Assembly: GCA_009921175.1 (NCBI GenBank)
Contig: RFYP01000002.1
Location: 1-64,000, forward strand
Length of the DNA stretch: 64,000 nt
Direction of reading: 5' to 3'
Source of the DNA: Flavobacteriia bacterium
GTDB lineage: Bacteria; Bacteroidota; Bacteroidia; Flavobacteriales; Flavobacteriaceae
A program made the translations under genes and the position numbers. Shown here piece by piece: positions 38,380 through 47,872 of this stretch (positions are counted from its first letter, which is position 1; each line of letters starts with the position of its first letter). The notes below the pieces were generated by a model. It saw only the letters and a program-made list of their open reading frames with translations. It was not told where the DNA came from and searched no databases.

Positions 38380-39377
38380 TAGCGCTTGGGTTTATAATTA
38401 GATGCGTTAAATAAGGTTTGTGCAGGAAGACCCATCCACGCATTAAGCGATTCGGGGTTGTTTTTTTCGACATAGGAAAGGATGATTTGGGCCCCCAGCC
38501 AGCGACCGATACGTCCGGGCGATTCATTGTCGATTTCTAAATAAAATTTGGAAAAGGGCGCCGGGGCGACAAAGCGATCTTGCAGTTCGGGGTCGGGATC
38601 AAACAAGATTTGCTTTTCGATAAAATATTGCCAAATATAGCGTTCATTGTCTTGAACCCATTGCTCTTGTTCAGCGGTATATCCATGCAAATCTGCAGTA
38701 GCCGTATGCGGCAAAAAAAGGGATTGGATATAAAACAACTTTCCGTAATAGAGCATCGCAGCGAGCAGGCTTCGTTCTTGAGGTTGAGGAACCATCGTTT
38801 CGGCAATCTTTTCAGCCACATGAACCGGGATGAACCGGGCATCCATTTGTTCCCGGACATAGCTTGGAATCCCCTCATAAAGCGAATGATTTTCACCTAA
38901 ATAGGTGTCTAAAGAAATCAGTAAAAGGCTATCGGCAAAGAGGGTTTTACTTTGATAATCTACATTATTGATCAATCCGATGGTATGAGGAACCCGAAAT
39001 TTGGGATACCTATGGGTAATGTGCTTAAAGAGATGGGTTAGCGCTTCTTCTAACGCATGGGCTTGGTCAAATTTTTCATTTACAGCGGCTTGTAGCAAAA
39101 GTTGCAAACTGTCTTTTTGCCGTCGAATCCATACGCTGTCAGAAAACTGCTCCGGAAACAGGTAAGGATATCGTGCTTTAAGTGCGGGGATGTCTTCGGG
39201 TTCCGCCTGATGAAATTGAAGGTCAAAACGATCAATTTTCAATTGGATGGGGAGTGCCTCTAAAGCTTGTTCATTTTCATCTACCCCAGCACAGCCCACC
39301 AAAAATGAAAAAATCAAAATCGACACGTAGCGGCATTGCGAAAAACACAATTCCTTAAGAAACATCAGCTTTATCAT
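38379..39377 (-). CDS. gldB: Gliding motility lipoprotein GldB
   Basis: Lipobox VGCAGVDE; RFDLQFHQAEPEDIPALKARYPYLFPEQFSDSVWIRRQKD; GRIGRWLGAQIILSYVEKN. Confidence 0.92.
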   Translation of the reverse strand: MIKLMFLKELCFSQCRYVSILIFSFLVGCAGVDENEQALEALPIQLKIDRFDLQFHQAEPEDIPALKARYPYLFPEQFSDSVWIRRQKDSLQLLLQAAVNEKFDQAHALEEALTHLFKHITHRYPKFRVPHTIGLINNVDYQSKTLFADSLLLISLDTYLGENHSLYEGIPSYVREQMDARFIPVHVAEKIAETMVPQPQERSLLAAMLYYGKLFYIQSLFLPHTATADLHGYTAEQEQWVQDNERYIWQYFIEKQILFDPDPELQDRFVAPAPFSKFYLEIDNESPGRIGRWLGAQIILSYVEKNNPESLNAWMGLPAQTLFNASNYKPKR

Positions 39378-39440
39378 GGGCTAGAACAAGTGAAAGGCTT
39401 ATTTTTACACAAAAATATAAAGGAAAATACGTATTCCGCT

Positions 39441-40238
39441 ATGAAATCTCCCGAAAAAGTAAAAGATCATATTGTGCAATGGTTGATCGACTATGCGCAA
39501 AATGCCCAAATGAAAGGTTTTGTCGTAGGTGTTTCAGGCGGAATTGACTCTGCGGTTACTTCGACCCTCTGCGCTTTAACAGGTCTGGAGGTGCTTTGCT
39601 TGGAAATGCCCATACATCAGCATCCCGATCAAGTGTCAAGGGCCCAGCAACACATCAACCTGCTTACAGAGAACCATCCGAATGTCAAGGGGCAAACCGT
39701 CGACCTCACGCCCTTGTATGATCAATTTGTAAGTATGCTCCCCCCTTTATCCGATGAACAAGCGGCCGATCAATTTTTGAGCTTGGCCAATACCCGCGCC
39801 CGACTGCGCATGAGCACCTTGTATTATTTTGCGGGTTTGCTCCGCTATTTGGTGGCCGGTACCGGAAACAGAGTTGAAGACTTTGGTGTAGGTTTTTATA
39901 CCAAATACGGAGACGGAGGTGTGGATCTCAGCCCCATTGCTGATCTGCTCAAAACACACGTATTTGCCCTAGGCAAACACCTCGGTGTAGATCAAAGCAT
40001 ACTCGACGCACCACCCACAGACGGGCTTTGGGAAGACAACCGTACTGACGAACAACAAATAGGCACCAGTTATAGCGCACTTGAGTGGGCCATGGAATCA
40101 CAAGCTAAAAAACTCGACCCTGCACAGATGACGTCCCAACAAAAAAAGGATTTTGACATCTATCTCACATTCAACCGGCAAAACCAACACAAAATGTTGC
40201 CCATCCCCGTTTGCCAAATTCCAAAGGCTTTTTTGTAA
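39441..40238 (+). CDS. nadE: NAD+ synthase (ammonia-dependent)
   Basis: GFVVGVSGGIDSAVTSTLCALTG, GTGNRVEDFGVGFYTKYGDGGVDLSPIADLLKTHV. Start set at 39441. Confidence 0.94.
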   Translation: MKSPEKVKDHIVQWLIDYAQNAQMKGFVVGVSGGIDSAVTSTLCALTGLEVLCLEMPIHQHPDQVSRAQQHINLLTENHPNVKGQTVDLTPLYDQFVSMLPPLSDEQAADQFLSLANTRARLRMSTLYYFAGLLRYLVAGTGNRVEDFGVGFYTKYGDGGVDLSPIADLLKTHVFALGKHLGVDQSILDAPPTDGLWEDNRTDEQQIGTSYSALEWAMESQAKKLDPAQMTSQQKKDFDIYLTFNRQNQHKMLPIPVCQIPKAFL

Positions 40239-40294
40239 TACCCCAACCTTAAAGCAAGCTTCTGGGTTAATTTTTAACCAAAGTACTAAATCGT

Positions 40295-42259
40295 CTAAAG
40301 CACCCGATCCAACCGTTTGGAAACCAAGGTTCGCAAGGTCAAATAACTTTTGATTTCCTCCAGTTGCTCACTGTGATCTAGTATCGCTGCTTCTTCCTGG
40401 GTTTGCTTTTGAAGCTCATGTATCTTTTGATCGATCAAATGCCGACGTAAGGACAGAATGGTTTCGGACACCATCCGAGCAAGTTCTTTTTCTTTGGGTT
40501 TGACAAAAATATTTTTGCGGTCCCAGCGATCCAAACGATAGTTTTCGTCTTGCATCAAGATATCCGAAATCACCTGATTAAACTGCATGTCATCGGACTG
40601 CATCAGTCTTTCGGGCAGTACTTTTTCCTCTTTTTGATAGGTCTGTATAAGGCTATAGTACAAGGACTTAAAATTGGGGTCGGCAAATTCAATTTCATCT
40701 TGTTGTAGGTCTAAAAATATCTTTTCATACACCTTAGATGAGATTTTTTGAGCGGTCTCGGCCAGGGCACCTTGGTCATTTTTTTGAAGAAAAACTTCTT
40801 CAAACTCGACCTCTGCACCCCCGTACTGTAACAACAAAGCGATGATTTGACGTTCCAGTTCATAGGCGCGGTTGATTTTGGTCGGAGCAACCGGCGGAGA
40901 AACCACCTGCATTTGTGGGGTCGCTTGAGGGCGTCTTGACGTAGGTTTATCTTTTTGGTGCAACAATTGGGCCAGTGCACTAAACAACACCCCTTCGGAA
41001 ACGCCTAACAAACTAGCACATCGCTGCACATATAGCTCCCGTTGGATTCCGTCCGGTATCTTGGAAATACTGGTCACAATTTCTCGAATGGTCTGGGCTT
41101 TTTGGGCGGGGTCGTCTGCGGCATCGGCCACCAGCAGCGAGGCCTTAAATTGTATAAAATCTTTGGCTTCTTCTTGTAGGTATTCTTCTATGGCCTCTTT
41201 AGAACGGTTTTTACAAAAACTATCCGGGTCTTCCCCTTCGGGAAAAGCACATACCTTGACGTGCATTCCCTCTTCGAGGATAAGGTCTATTCCTCTGAGC
41301 GATGCGCGCAATCCGGCCGCATCACCGTCGAACAGGACCACGATCTGGTTTGTAAGTCTGCGAATAAGCCGAATTTGTTCAGCCGTTAGGGCCGTTCCCG
41401 AAGAAGCCACCACATTTTCGATACCCGACTGATGCATTTGAAGCACATCGGTATAACCCTCTACCAAATAACAACAATCTTCTTTGGCGATGGCCTTTTT
41501 GGATTCAAATAAGCCATAAAGCACTTTACTTTTATGGTAAATGGGGCTTTCGGGCGAATTGAGGTATTTGGCTACTTTGGTTTTGGAGGAAAGGATACGC
41601 CCGCCAAATCCTTGGATACGCCCCGACATGGAGCGTATGGGAAACATCACCCGTGCACGAAAACGATCGATGGGTGGGCCCTGAGCTTCATTGACCAAAC
41701 TCAGTCCGGTCGCTTCGAGAAATTCCAACGAATAGCCCTTTGACTGGGCGGCTTCAGTTAGGGCTGTTTTGGATTCGGGCGCATAGCCCAACCCAAAGGC
41801 CTTGATGGTCTGCTCGGTAAACCCTCGTTCTTGAAAGTACGACAAGCCAATCGACTTGCCTTCTTGGGTGTCCCAAAGTTGTTCTTGATAAAAAGTTGCC
41901 GCATATTGCGCCACCAAATACATACTCTCCTGCTGGCTACGCTGTTCTTTTTCGGCATCGGATTGTTGGGTTTCTTCAATCTCGATATTGTATTTTTTGG
42001 CGAGATAACGAATGGCTTCGGGATAACTAAAATGTTCGTGCTCCATCAGAAAGGCAATCACGTTACCTCCTTTGCCACTACTGAAGTCTTTCCAAATTTG
42101 CTTGACCGGTGATACCATAAAGCTCGGGGTGCGCTCTTGTGAAAACGGACTGAGACCTTTGTAATTGGATCCTGACTTTTTAAGCGCCACAAAATCACCG
42201 ATTACCTCCTCTACACGAGCGGTTTCATATACCTGATCTATGGTGGATTTACTGATCAA
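40295..42259 (-). CDS. dnaG: DNA primase (zinc-ligand-less N-terminal domain), proposed TTG start
   Basis: ISKSTIDQVYETARVEEVIGDFVALKKSGSNYKGLSPFSQERTPSFMVSP, TOPRIM YLVEGYTDVLQMHQSGIENVVASSGTAL, VVLFDGDAAG. Confidence 0.94.
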   Translation of the reverse strand: MISKSTIDQVYETARVEEVIGDFVALKKSGSNYKGLSPFSQERTPSFMVSPVKQIWKDFSSGKGGNVIAFLMEHEHFSYPEAIRYLAKKYNIEIEETQQSDAEKEQRSQQESMYLVAQYAATFYQEQLWDTQEGKSIGLSYFQERGFTEQTIKAFGLGYAPESKTALTEAAQSKGYSLEFLEATGLSLVNEAQGPPIDRFRARVMFPIRSMSGRIQGFGGRILSSKTKVAKYLNSPESPIYHKSKVLYGLFESKKAIAKEDCCYLVEGYTDVLQMHQSGIENVVASSGTALTAEQIRLIRRLTNQIVVLFDGDAAGLRASLRGIDLILEEGMHVKVCAFPEGEDPDSFCKNRSKEAIEEYLQEEAKDFIQFKASLLVADAADDPAQKAQTIREIVTSISKIPDGIQRELYVQRCASLLGVSEGVLFSALAQLLHQKDKPTSRRPQATPQMQVVSPPVAPTKINRAYELERQIIALLLQYGGAEVEFEEVFLQKNDQGALAETAQKISSKVYEKIFLDLQQDEIEFADPNFKSLYYSLIQTYQKEEKVLPERLMQSDDMQFNQVISDILMQDENYRLDRWDRKNIFVKPKEKELARMVSETILSLRRHLIDQKIHELQKQTQEEAAILDHSEQLEEIKSYLTLRTLVSKRLDRVL

Positions 42260-42304
42260 TGCACGGGTTTTGTATAAAAATAAACTTTTTGTCAAAAAGC
42301 AGCA

Positions 42305-43282
42305 CTAATGCTTACGGTCTATGACATAATTAAGCATGAGTTCAAGGGATTCACGGTAGTCACTTTGGGGATAATCGGCCAAAATATCCAGGGCTTTTTG
42401 TTGGTAAATTTTCATTTGGGCAACCGCATAGTCTAGTCCACCCAGGGTTTTGACTTGTTCGATGAGTTGTTTCACCGCCGCTTTGTCGGTATTTTTGTTT
42501 TTGACCACATTGATCATCTGTTTGCGTTGGCTGGCTGACGCTTGCTGCAGGGCATGAATCAAAGGGAGTGTCATCTTTTGTTCTTTGATGTCTATGCCTA
42601 GTGGTTTACCGATTTTGGCTGTGCCGTAGTCAAACAAATCGTCTTTAATCTGAAAGGCCATCCCAATGGTTTCGCCAAACAAACGCATTTTTTCTACATC
42701 GGTGGCAGGAGCATTGACCGATTGGGCGCCCATTTCACAGCACGTAGCCAAAAGAGTGGCTGTTTTTTGTCGGATGATTTCGTAGTACACCTCCTCTGTA
42801 ATGTCCAAATGCCTAGATTTTTCGATTTGTAGCAATTCACCTTGACTCATTTCGCGAACTGCCACAGAAATGATTTTTAGCAGATCAAAGTCTTCGTGCT
42901 CGACGGTGAGCAACTGGCCTTTGGACAATAGAAAATCACCGACCAAAACGGCAATTTTATTTTTCCATAGGGCGTTAACCGAAAAAAATCCACGCCGTTG
43001 GTGGCTGTCGTCAATCACATCGTCATGGACCAAAGTCGCTGTATGAATCAGTTCGATAACTGCGGCTCCACGATAGACCCGTTCGGTTACTTTGCCCTTG
43101 CCCAGCATTTTGGCCACCAAAAAAACAAACATAGGGCGCATTTGCTTGCCTTTTCTATTCACGATAAAGTGGGTAATTCGATTGATTAGGGCGACATTCG
43201 AAGACATCGAAGCGGTAAACTTTTGTTCAAAAAGTTCCATTTCTTCATAAATCGGGGCTTTTATCCTTTCAACAGCTTTCAT
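42305..43282 (-). CDS. Polyprenyl (octaprenyl-type) diphosphate synthase
   Basis: ELIHTATLVHDDVIDDSHQRRG (FARM) and IKDDLFDY (SARM). Confidence 0.92.
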   Translation of the reverse strand: MKAVERIKAPIYEEMELFEQKFTASMSSNVALINRITHFIVNRKGKQMRPMFVFLVAKMLGKGKVTERVYRGAAVIELIHTATLVHDDVIDDSHQRRGFFSVNALWKNKIAVLVGDFLLSKGQLLTVEHEDFDLLKIISVAVREMSQGELLQIEKSRHLDITEEVYYEIIRQKTATLLATCCEMGAQSVNAPATDVEKMRLFGETIGMAFQIKDDLFDYGTAKIGKPLGIDIKEQKMTLPLIHALQQASASQRKQMINVVKNKNTDKAAVKQLIEQVKTLGGLDYAVAQMKIYQQKALDILADYPQSDYRESLELMLNYVIDRKH

Positions 43283-43291
43283 ACGACTTCC

Positions 43292-43299
43292 CAAATATA
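43292..43299 (-). promoter_or_regulatory. Putative -7 box (TATATTTG minus) for polyprenyl synthase gene
   Basis: CAAATATA on plus, just upstream of the proposed start. Confidence 0.4.
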
Positions 43300-43306
43300 C
43301 TATTCT

Positions 43307-44365
43307 TTAGGCACTTGTTTGGGTTGTCGATCGGTTGGCCAACTGACCACAGGCCGCATCGATATCCTGCCCCCTCGAATGCCGGATGGTTACCGTAATG
43401 CGTGCCGCTTCCAATTGCGACTGATAGGCTGCAATCACCGAGTGAGGTGCTTGCTTAAACCGTGGATCGCCAATGGCATTATACTGTATCAAATTGACTT
43501 TGGTGGGTACGCGACGACAAAAAGCGACCAGCGCATCTATATCTTCTTGTTGGTCGTTGATGCCTTGCCAAACGATATATTCCAAGGTGGTTTTTTTACG
43601 TTTTTGTGCATACCAATACTGTAAGGCTTCTTCAATTTCGGACAGGGGAAACTTTTGGGCAAAAGGCATCAGTTGTTCTCGCACTGCTTGTCGGGCGCTG
43701 TGAAGGGAAAGGGCCAGTTTAAAATTCAGCGGTTCATCAGCCAATTTTCGGATCATTTTGGGCACTCCGGAGGTAGAAACGGTAATCCGTTTGGGGGACA
43801 TCCCCAATCCTTGGGGTTGGGTAATTTTGTCAATGGCTTTCAACACATTGGGGTAGTTCATCAACGGCTCGCCCATACCCATAAATACAATATTACTCAA
43901 CGGACGCTGGTAATAGAGTCTGCTTTGTTGATCAATGGCTTTGACTTGGTCAAAAATCTCATCGGCATGCAGGTTACGCATACGTTTGAGCAAGGCTGTG
44001 GCACAAAAAGTACAGTCCAAACTACAACCTACTTGCGAAGACACACAGGCTGTAGTTCGAGTAGCTGTGGGTATAAGCACCGACTCCACTACCAGACCGT
44101 CATGCAAGCGTACTGCATTTTTGATGGTGCCATCACTACTTCGTTGTTGGCGGTCGATCGCAATATGATTGATGGTAAAATGCTCAGTCAACAATTCGCG
44201 TGTAGAGACCGACAAATTAGTCATCGCCTCAAAGTCGTGTACTCCTTTTTGCCAAAGCCACTGATAAACTTGGTCTGCGCGAAATGCCCGATCCCCTTGT
44301 TGCTCAAAAAAGGTACGTAGGGCTTCCTTGTCCAAGGAACGAATGTCTTTTTTGAGCGCGGTCAT
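43307..44365 (-). CDS. rlmN: 23S rRNA (adenine(2503)-C(2))-methyltransferase RlmN (radical SAM)
   Basis: SSQVGCSLDCTFCATALLKRMRNL, NIVFMGMGEPLMNYPNVLKAI, HSRGQDIDAACGQLA. Confidence 0.96.
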   Translation of the reverse strand: MTALKKDIRSLDKEALRTFFEQQGDRAFRADQVYQWLWQKGVHDFEAMTNLSVSTRELLTEHFTINHIAIDRQQRSSDGTIKNAVRLHDGLVVESVLIPTATRTTACVSSQVGCSLDCTFCATALLKRMRNLHADEIFDQVKAIDQQSRLYYQRPLSNIVFMGMGEPLMNYPNVLKAIDKITQPQGLGMSPKRITVSTSGVPKMIRKLADEPLNFKLALSLHSARQAVREQLMPFAQKFPLSEIEEALQYWYAQKRKKTTLEYIVWQGINDQQEDIDALVAFCRRVPTKVNLIQYNAIGDPRFKQAPHSVIAAYQSQLEAARITVTIRHSRGQDIDAACGQLANRSTTQTSA

Positions 44366-44373
44366 ATCGAGGG

Positions 44374-45423
44374 TTAAAGGATCAGCATGGCATCTCCGTA
44401 GGAGTAGAACTTATAATCTTCTTTAATTGCTTGGCGATAGGCCTCTTTGATAAAATCTGGGTCAGCAAAAGCAGAAATCATCATAAGCAGGGTCGATTTT
44501 GGTGTATGAAAATTGGTAATCATACAATTGGCTATCGAGAAATCATAAGGTGGAAAGATAAATTTATGCGTCCATCCGGTGTAAGGATTTAGGGTGCCCA
44601 TTGAAGAAACTGAACTTTCTAATCCACGCATGACGGTTGTCCCAACTGCACAAATCTTCTTTTTGTTTTTAAGGGCCATGTTTACTCGATCGGCTGCAGC
44701 TTGGTCAATAATCAGTTCTTCAGAATCCATTTTGTGTTTGGACAAATCTTCGACTTCGACAGGACTAAAAGTCCCCAAACCTACATGTAAGGTAAGTTCG
44801 GCCAAATCTACCCCTTTGATTTCGAGGCGTTTAAGCAAATGTTTGGAAAAATGCAAGCCCGCTGTAGGCGCTGCAACGGCCCCTTCATGTTTGGCATAAA
44901 TGGTTTGATAACGTTCTTTGTCTTGCGCTTCAACTTCACGCTTGATGTATTTGGGAAGGGGGGTTTGCCCCAGCTGTTTTAGCTTAGACCGAAACTCAGC
45001 ATAAGAACCGTCAAACAGAAAACGCAACGTACGTCCACGTGAGGTGGTGTTATCAATTACTTCAGCAACCAGGCTTTCGTCTTCGCCAAAATATAATTTA
45101 TTTCCGATCCGAATTTTTCGTGCCGGGTCGACCAACACGTCCCAAAGGCGTTGTTCTTCGTTGAGTTCACGCAACAAAAAAACTTCGATACGAGCGCCGG
45201 TTTTTTCTTTGTTCCCAAACAAACGCGCGGGAAATACCTTGGTGTTATTTAACACCATGACATCGCCTTCGTCAAAAAAATTGATGACATCCTTAAAAAT
45301 ATGGTGCTCAATGGTTTTCTTTTCGCGGTTGAGGACCATCAGGCGAGATTCGTCTCGGTCTTCTGCCGGGTGTTGCGCTAATAGGGATTTGGGAAGATTA
45401 AAATTAAAATCGGAGAGTTTCAT
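44374..45423 (-). CDS. queA: S-adenosylmethionine:tRNA ribosyltransferase-isomerase
   Basis: [71 protein letters not shown]. Confidence 0.96.
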   Translation of the reverse strand: MKLSDFNFNLPKSLLAQHPAEDRDESRLMVLNREKKTIEHHIFKDVINFFDEGDVMVLNNTKVFPARLFGNKEKTGARIEVFLLRELNEEQRLWDVLVDPARKIRIGNKLYFGEDESLVAEVIDNTTSRGRTLRFLFDGSYAEFRSKLKQLGQTPLPKYIKREVEAQDKERYQTIYAKHEGAVAAPTAGLHFSKHLLKRLEIKGVDLAELTLHVGLGTFSPVEVEDLSKHKMDSEELIIDQAAADRVNMALKNKKKICAVGTTVMRGLESSVSSMGTLNPYTGWTHKFIFPPYDFSIANCMITNFHTPKSTLLMMISAFADPDFIKEAYRQAIKEDYKFYSYGDAMLIL

Positions 45424-45439
45424 ATATTTTTCAAAAGTG

Positions 45440-45447
45440 CAAATATA
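45440..45447 (-). promoter_or_regulatory. Putative -7 box (TATATTTG minus) for queA
   Basis: CAAATATA on plus, 17 bp upstream of queA ATG. Confidence 0.45.
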
Positions 45448-45483
45448 GGTTTTGACAAGGGGGGTTGTCAAGGTTTTTAGGGA

Positions 45484-46716
45484 TTATTTTGGTAAGCCCT
45501 CAAGATCAAATTGCAAGGTCCTAAGGTCGTCCCAATAGGAAGGGTAGGATTTGCTTACCACATCGGCCTCTTGTATGGATAGCGGAACCTTTAACGCCAG
45601 GGGAGCAAAAGCAAGGGCCATACGGTGATCTTTGTAGGTGGCTATAGACACTCCCGCCCGAAGATTTGCATGAGGGTGAAGGTGTAAACTATCTTGGGTA
45701 ATTTGAACTTGGGCACCCAATTTTTGCAATTCATTTTGCAGGGCCACCAAGCGGTCGGTTTCTTTGATTTTTAATGTATGTAAACCGGTTAGCGTACAGC
45801 CAACCCCCAAGGCTACACAACTCACCGCAATGGTTTGGGCAATATCCGGTGCGTTGACCAAGTCCAATCGGAGTTCTTCGGGTAACGTAAAATCGGAGAT
45901 TTTGGTCAGTACCAAGCAATCGCCATCAAACTGCGAGGCCACCCCTAGCTGTCGATAGATTTTTTGTAAAACAGCGTCGCCCTGAAGGCTATCTTTACGG
46001 TAGTGGGACAGGCGGATGCTCCCACTTTTTGCTATCGCTAAAATACTGTATAAATAAGAAGCCGAACTCCAATCGGATTCTACAGCCGTTTCTATGGGGG
46101 CAATGGATGGGGTATGGGCCACCCTAATGGTGTTGCCGACAAAAGTATTTGCTAATCCCATGCGTTCCATCAATCGACTGGTCATTTGAATGTAAGGAAT
46201 GGAGGTAATGGTTCCCTCCAAATCGATACGAAGTCCGTTGGGCAGTTTTCCGCCTATCAACATCAAGGCGGTGATGTATTGACTACTCACCGAAGCAGGT
46301 AAAGTGATATGATCAGCATTTAAAAGAGTGGGGGTGATTTCCAGTGGTGGGTAACCTGTTGTTTTGGCGTAGCTGATCTGGGCGCCCATTTTTTGGAGGG
46401 CATCGACCAATACCTCGATGGGGCGCTCTTGCATCCGTTGCGAACCCGTCAAAATCCGTTTTGTATTTCCATAGGCTGCAAAATACGCAGTAAGAAAACG
46501 CATGGCTGTACCGGCATGATGAATATCGATGGTATTTTCGGTACTGCTTAGGGCTTTTTGCAAGACCTGCGTATCATCGGAATTCGATAGATTGGTGATG
46601 GTGAGCTGAGGGTACAGGGCCTGTAAAATAAGCAAACGGTTAGATTCACTCTTGGACCCGGTAATGGTGAGCTCACATTGGCAAATTGCCGTGGGATGTT
46701 GCAGGGAAAGGGTCAT
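45484..46716 (-). CDS. aroA: 3-phosphoshikimate 1-carboxyvinyltransferase (EPSP synthase)
   Basis: ITGSKSESNRLLILQALYP, HHAGTAMRFLTAYFA, GSQRMQERPIEVLVDAL, LKIKETDRLVALQNELQKLGA, TYKDHRMALAFAPLAL. Confidence 0.93.
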   Translation of the reverse strand: MTLSLQHPTAICQCELTITGSKSESNRLLILQALYPQLTITNLSNSDDTQVLQKALSSTENTIDIHHAGTAMRFLTAYFAAYGNTKRILTGSQRMQERPIEVLVDALQKMGAQISYAKTTGYPPLEITPTLLNADHITLPASVSSQYITALMLIGGKLPNGLRIDLEGTITSIPYIQMTSRLMERMGLANTFVGNTIRVAHTPSIAPIETAVESDWSSASYLYSILAIAKSGSIRLSHYRKDSLQGDAVLQKIYRQLGVASQFDGDCLVLTKISDFTLPEELRLDLVNAPDIAQTIAVSCVALGVGCTLTGLHTLKIKETDRLVALQNELQKLGAQVQITQDSLHLHPHANLRAGVSIATYKDHRMALAFAPLALKVPLSIQEADVVSKSYPSYWDDLRTLQFDLEGLPK

Positions 46717-47051
46717 GATTTGGGGGCGTTCAACTTAGGATTGTTGTGGTGTCTGTCGTGGTCTCTCTTGGTTTTTAAGGCGAGTTTACGATCAAAGGCC
46801 GCCTGTAAGTCAACCTCGGTCTGGTTGGCCAAACAAAGTAACACAAAGAGCACATCGGCCAGTTCTTCGCCCAGGTCCTTGGATTTGTCCGATGCTTTTT
46901 CGCTTTGCTCCCCATAGCGTCGGGCAATGATCCGGGCCACTTCGCCTACCTCTTCGGTAAGCTGAGCCATATTGGTGAGTTCGTTAAAATAACGTACACC
47001 GTGTTGTTGAATCCATTGATCGACTTTTTCTTGGGCTTGCTTTAGTTCCAC
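46713..47051 (-). CDS. MazG-like nucleotide pyrophosphohydrolase
   Basis: NELTNMAQLTEEVGEVARIIARRYGEQSEKASDKSKDLGEELADVLFVLLCLANQ (EExxE...ExxD). Confidence 0.9.
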   Translation of the reverse strand: MELKQAQEKVDQWIQQHGVRYFNELTNMAQLTEEVGEVARIIARRYGEQSEKASDKSKDLGEELADVLFVLLCLANQTEVDLQAAFDRKLALKTKRDHDRHHNNPKLNAPKS

Positions 47052-47079
47052 GTTTGTTTAATTTTTTCCCGCTAAAAAA

Positions 47080-47087
47080 CAAAAATA
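47080..47087 (-). promoter_or_regulatory. Putative -7 box (TATTTTTG minus) for mazG-like/aroA
   Basis: CAAAAATA on plus, 29 bp upstream of the MazG-like ORF start. Confidence 0.4.
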
Positions 47088-47106
47088 CTACTCTTTTTGA
47101 CGTTTG

Positions 47107-47805
47107 CTATAAGAGGGCTTTGATTTCGGCCAGGGAATTGACAATTAGGCAGTGTTTATGCAGGGGCTCGTTGTGTGAATTAAAATGGATGGCTTGCATA
47201 CCCATGTCTTGAGCTCCCAGTATATCGGCCTCAAGGCTATCGCCAATCATCAGTGCGTGTTCGGGCTGGGTTGCAGTTTGCTCTAGGGCATGGGCAAAAA
47301 TTTTGGGGTGGGGTTTTTTATACCCTACTTTCTCGGCAGTAAAAATCTGACCAAAATATTGACTTAAGTCTGAGTTTGACACCTTAAAATGTTGGACCTC
47401 ATCAAATCCATTGGTGATCAGATGCAGGTCAAAAGAGGGTCGAAGATGCGTCAATAATTCAACCGTACCCTCAAAAAGGTGGGTAAACGTGCATAAATAT
47501 TGGATGTATTGAGTTGAAAAATGGGATAGTTCTGCAGGTTGGAATTGCAGTCCCAATTGTTCAAAGGTTTTTTGCAATCGCAACAAACGCAATTCTTCTT
47601 GGGTGATTTGATTGTCCCGATACAGCTTCCAATATTGATGATTGATTGGGACATAGGCGTTTAGAAAAGCGTCAAGTGGGACATCCACCTCGGCAGCACT
47701 AAATATTTTCTCAAAGGTTAAGGCCGAGTTTTTTTCGAAATCCCAGAGGGTGTGGTCCAAATCAAAAAAAATCGTCTTAATACGGCTGGTATCGATCATC
47801 GCCAC
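47107..47805 (-). CDS. YjjG-family noncanonical pyrimidine nucleotidase (HAD hydrolase)
   Basis: TIFFDLDHTLWDFEKNS, LITNGFDEVQHFKV, VGYKKPHPKIF, MIGDSLEADILGAQDMGM. Confidence 0.92.
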   Translation of the reverse strand: MAMIDTSRIKTIFFDLDHTLWDFEKNSALTFEKIFSAAEVDVPLDAFLNAYVPINHQYWKLYRDNQITQEELRLLRLQKTFEQLGLQFQPAELSHFSTQYIQYLCTFTHLFEGTVELLTHLRPSFDLHLITNGFDEVQHFKVSNSDLSQYFGQIFTAEKVGYKKPHPKIFAHALEQTATQPEHALMIGDSLEADILGAQDMGMQAIHFNSHNEPLHKHCLIVNSLAEIKALL

Positions 47806-47872
47806 AAAAATACATTAAAAAATCGGGGATGCTTGTTGGATAAAATGCTACTGAACTGGAAGAAGGTAAAAA

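Noticed and set aside
43655-44320. 221-aa ORF antisense to rlmN
   Set aside because: Longest antisense ORF, but fully opposite the radical-SAM gene; most likely by-product of codon usage.
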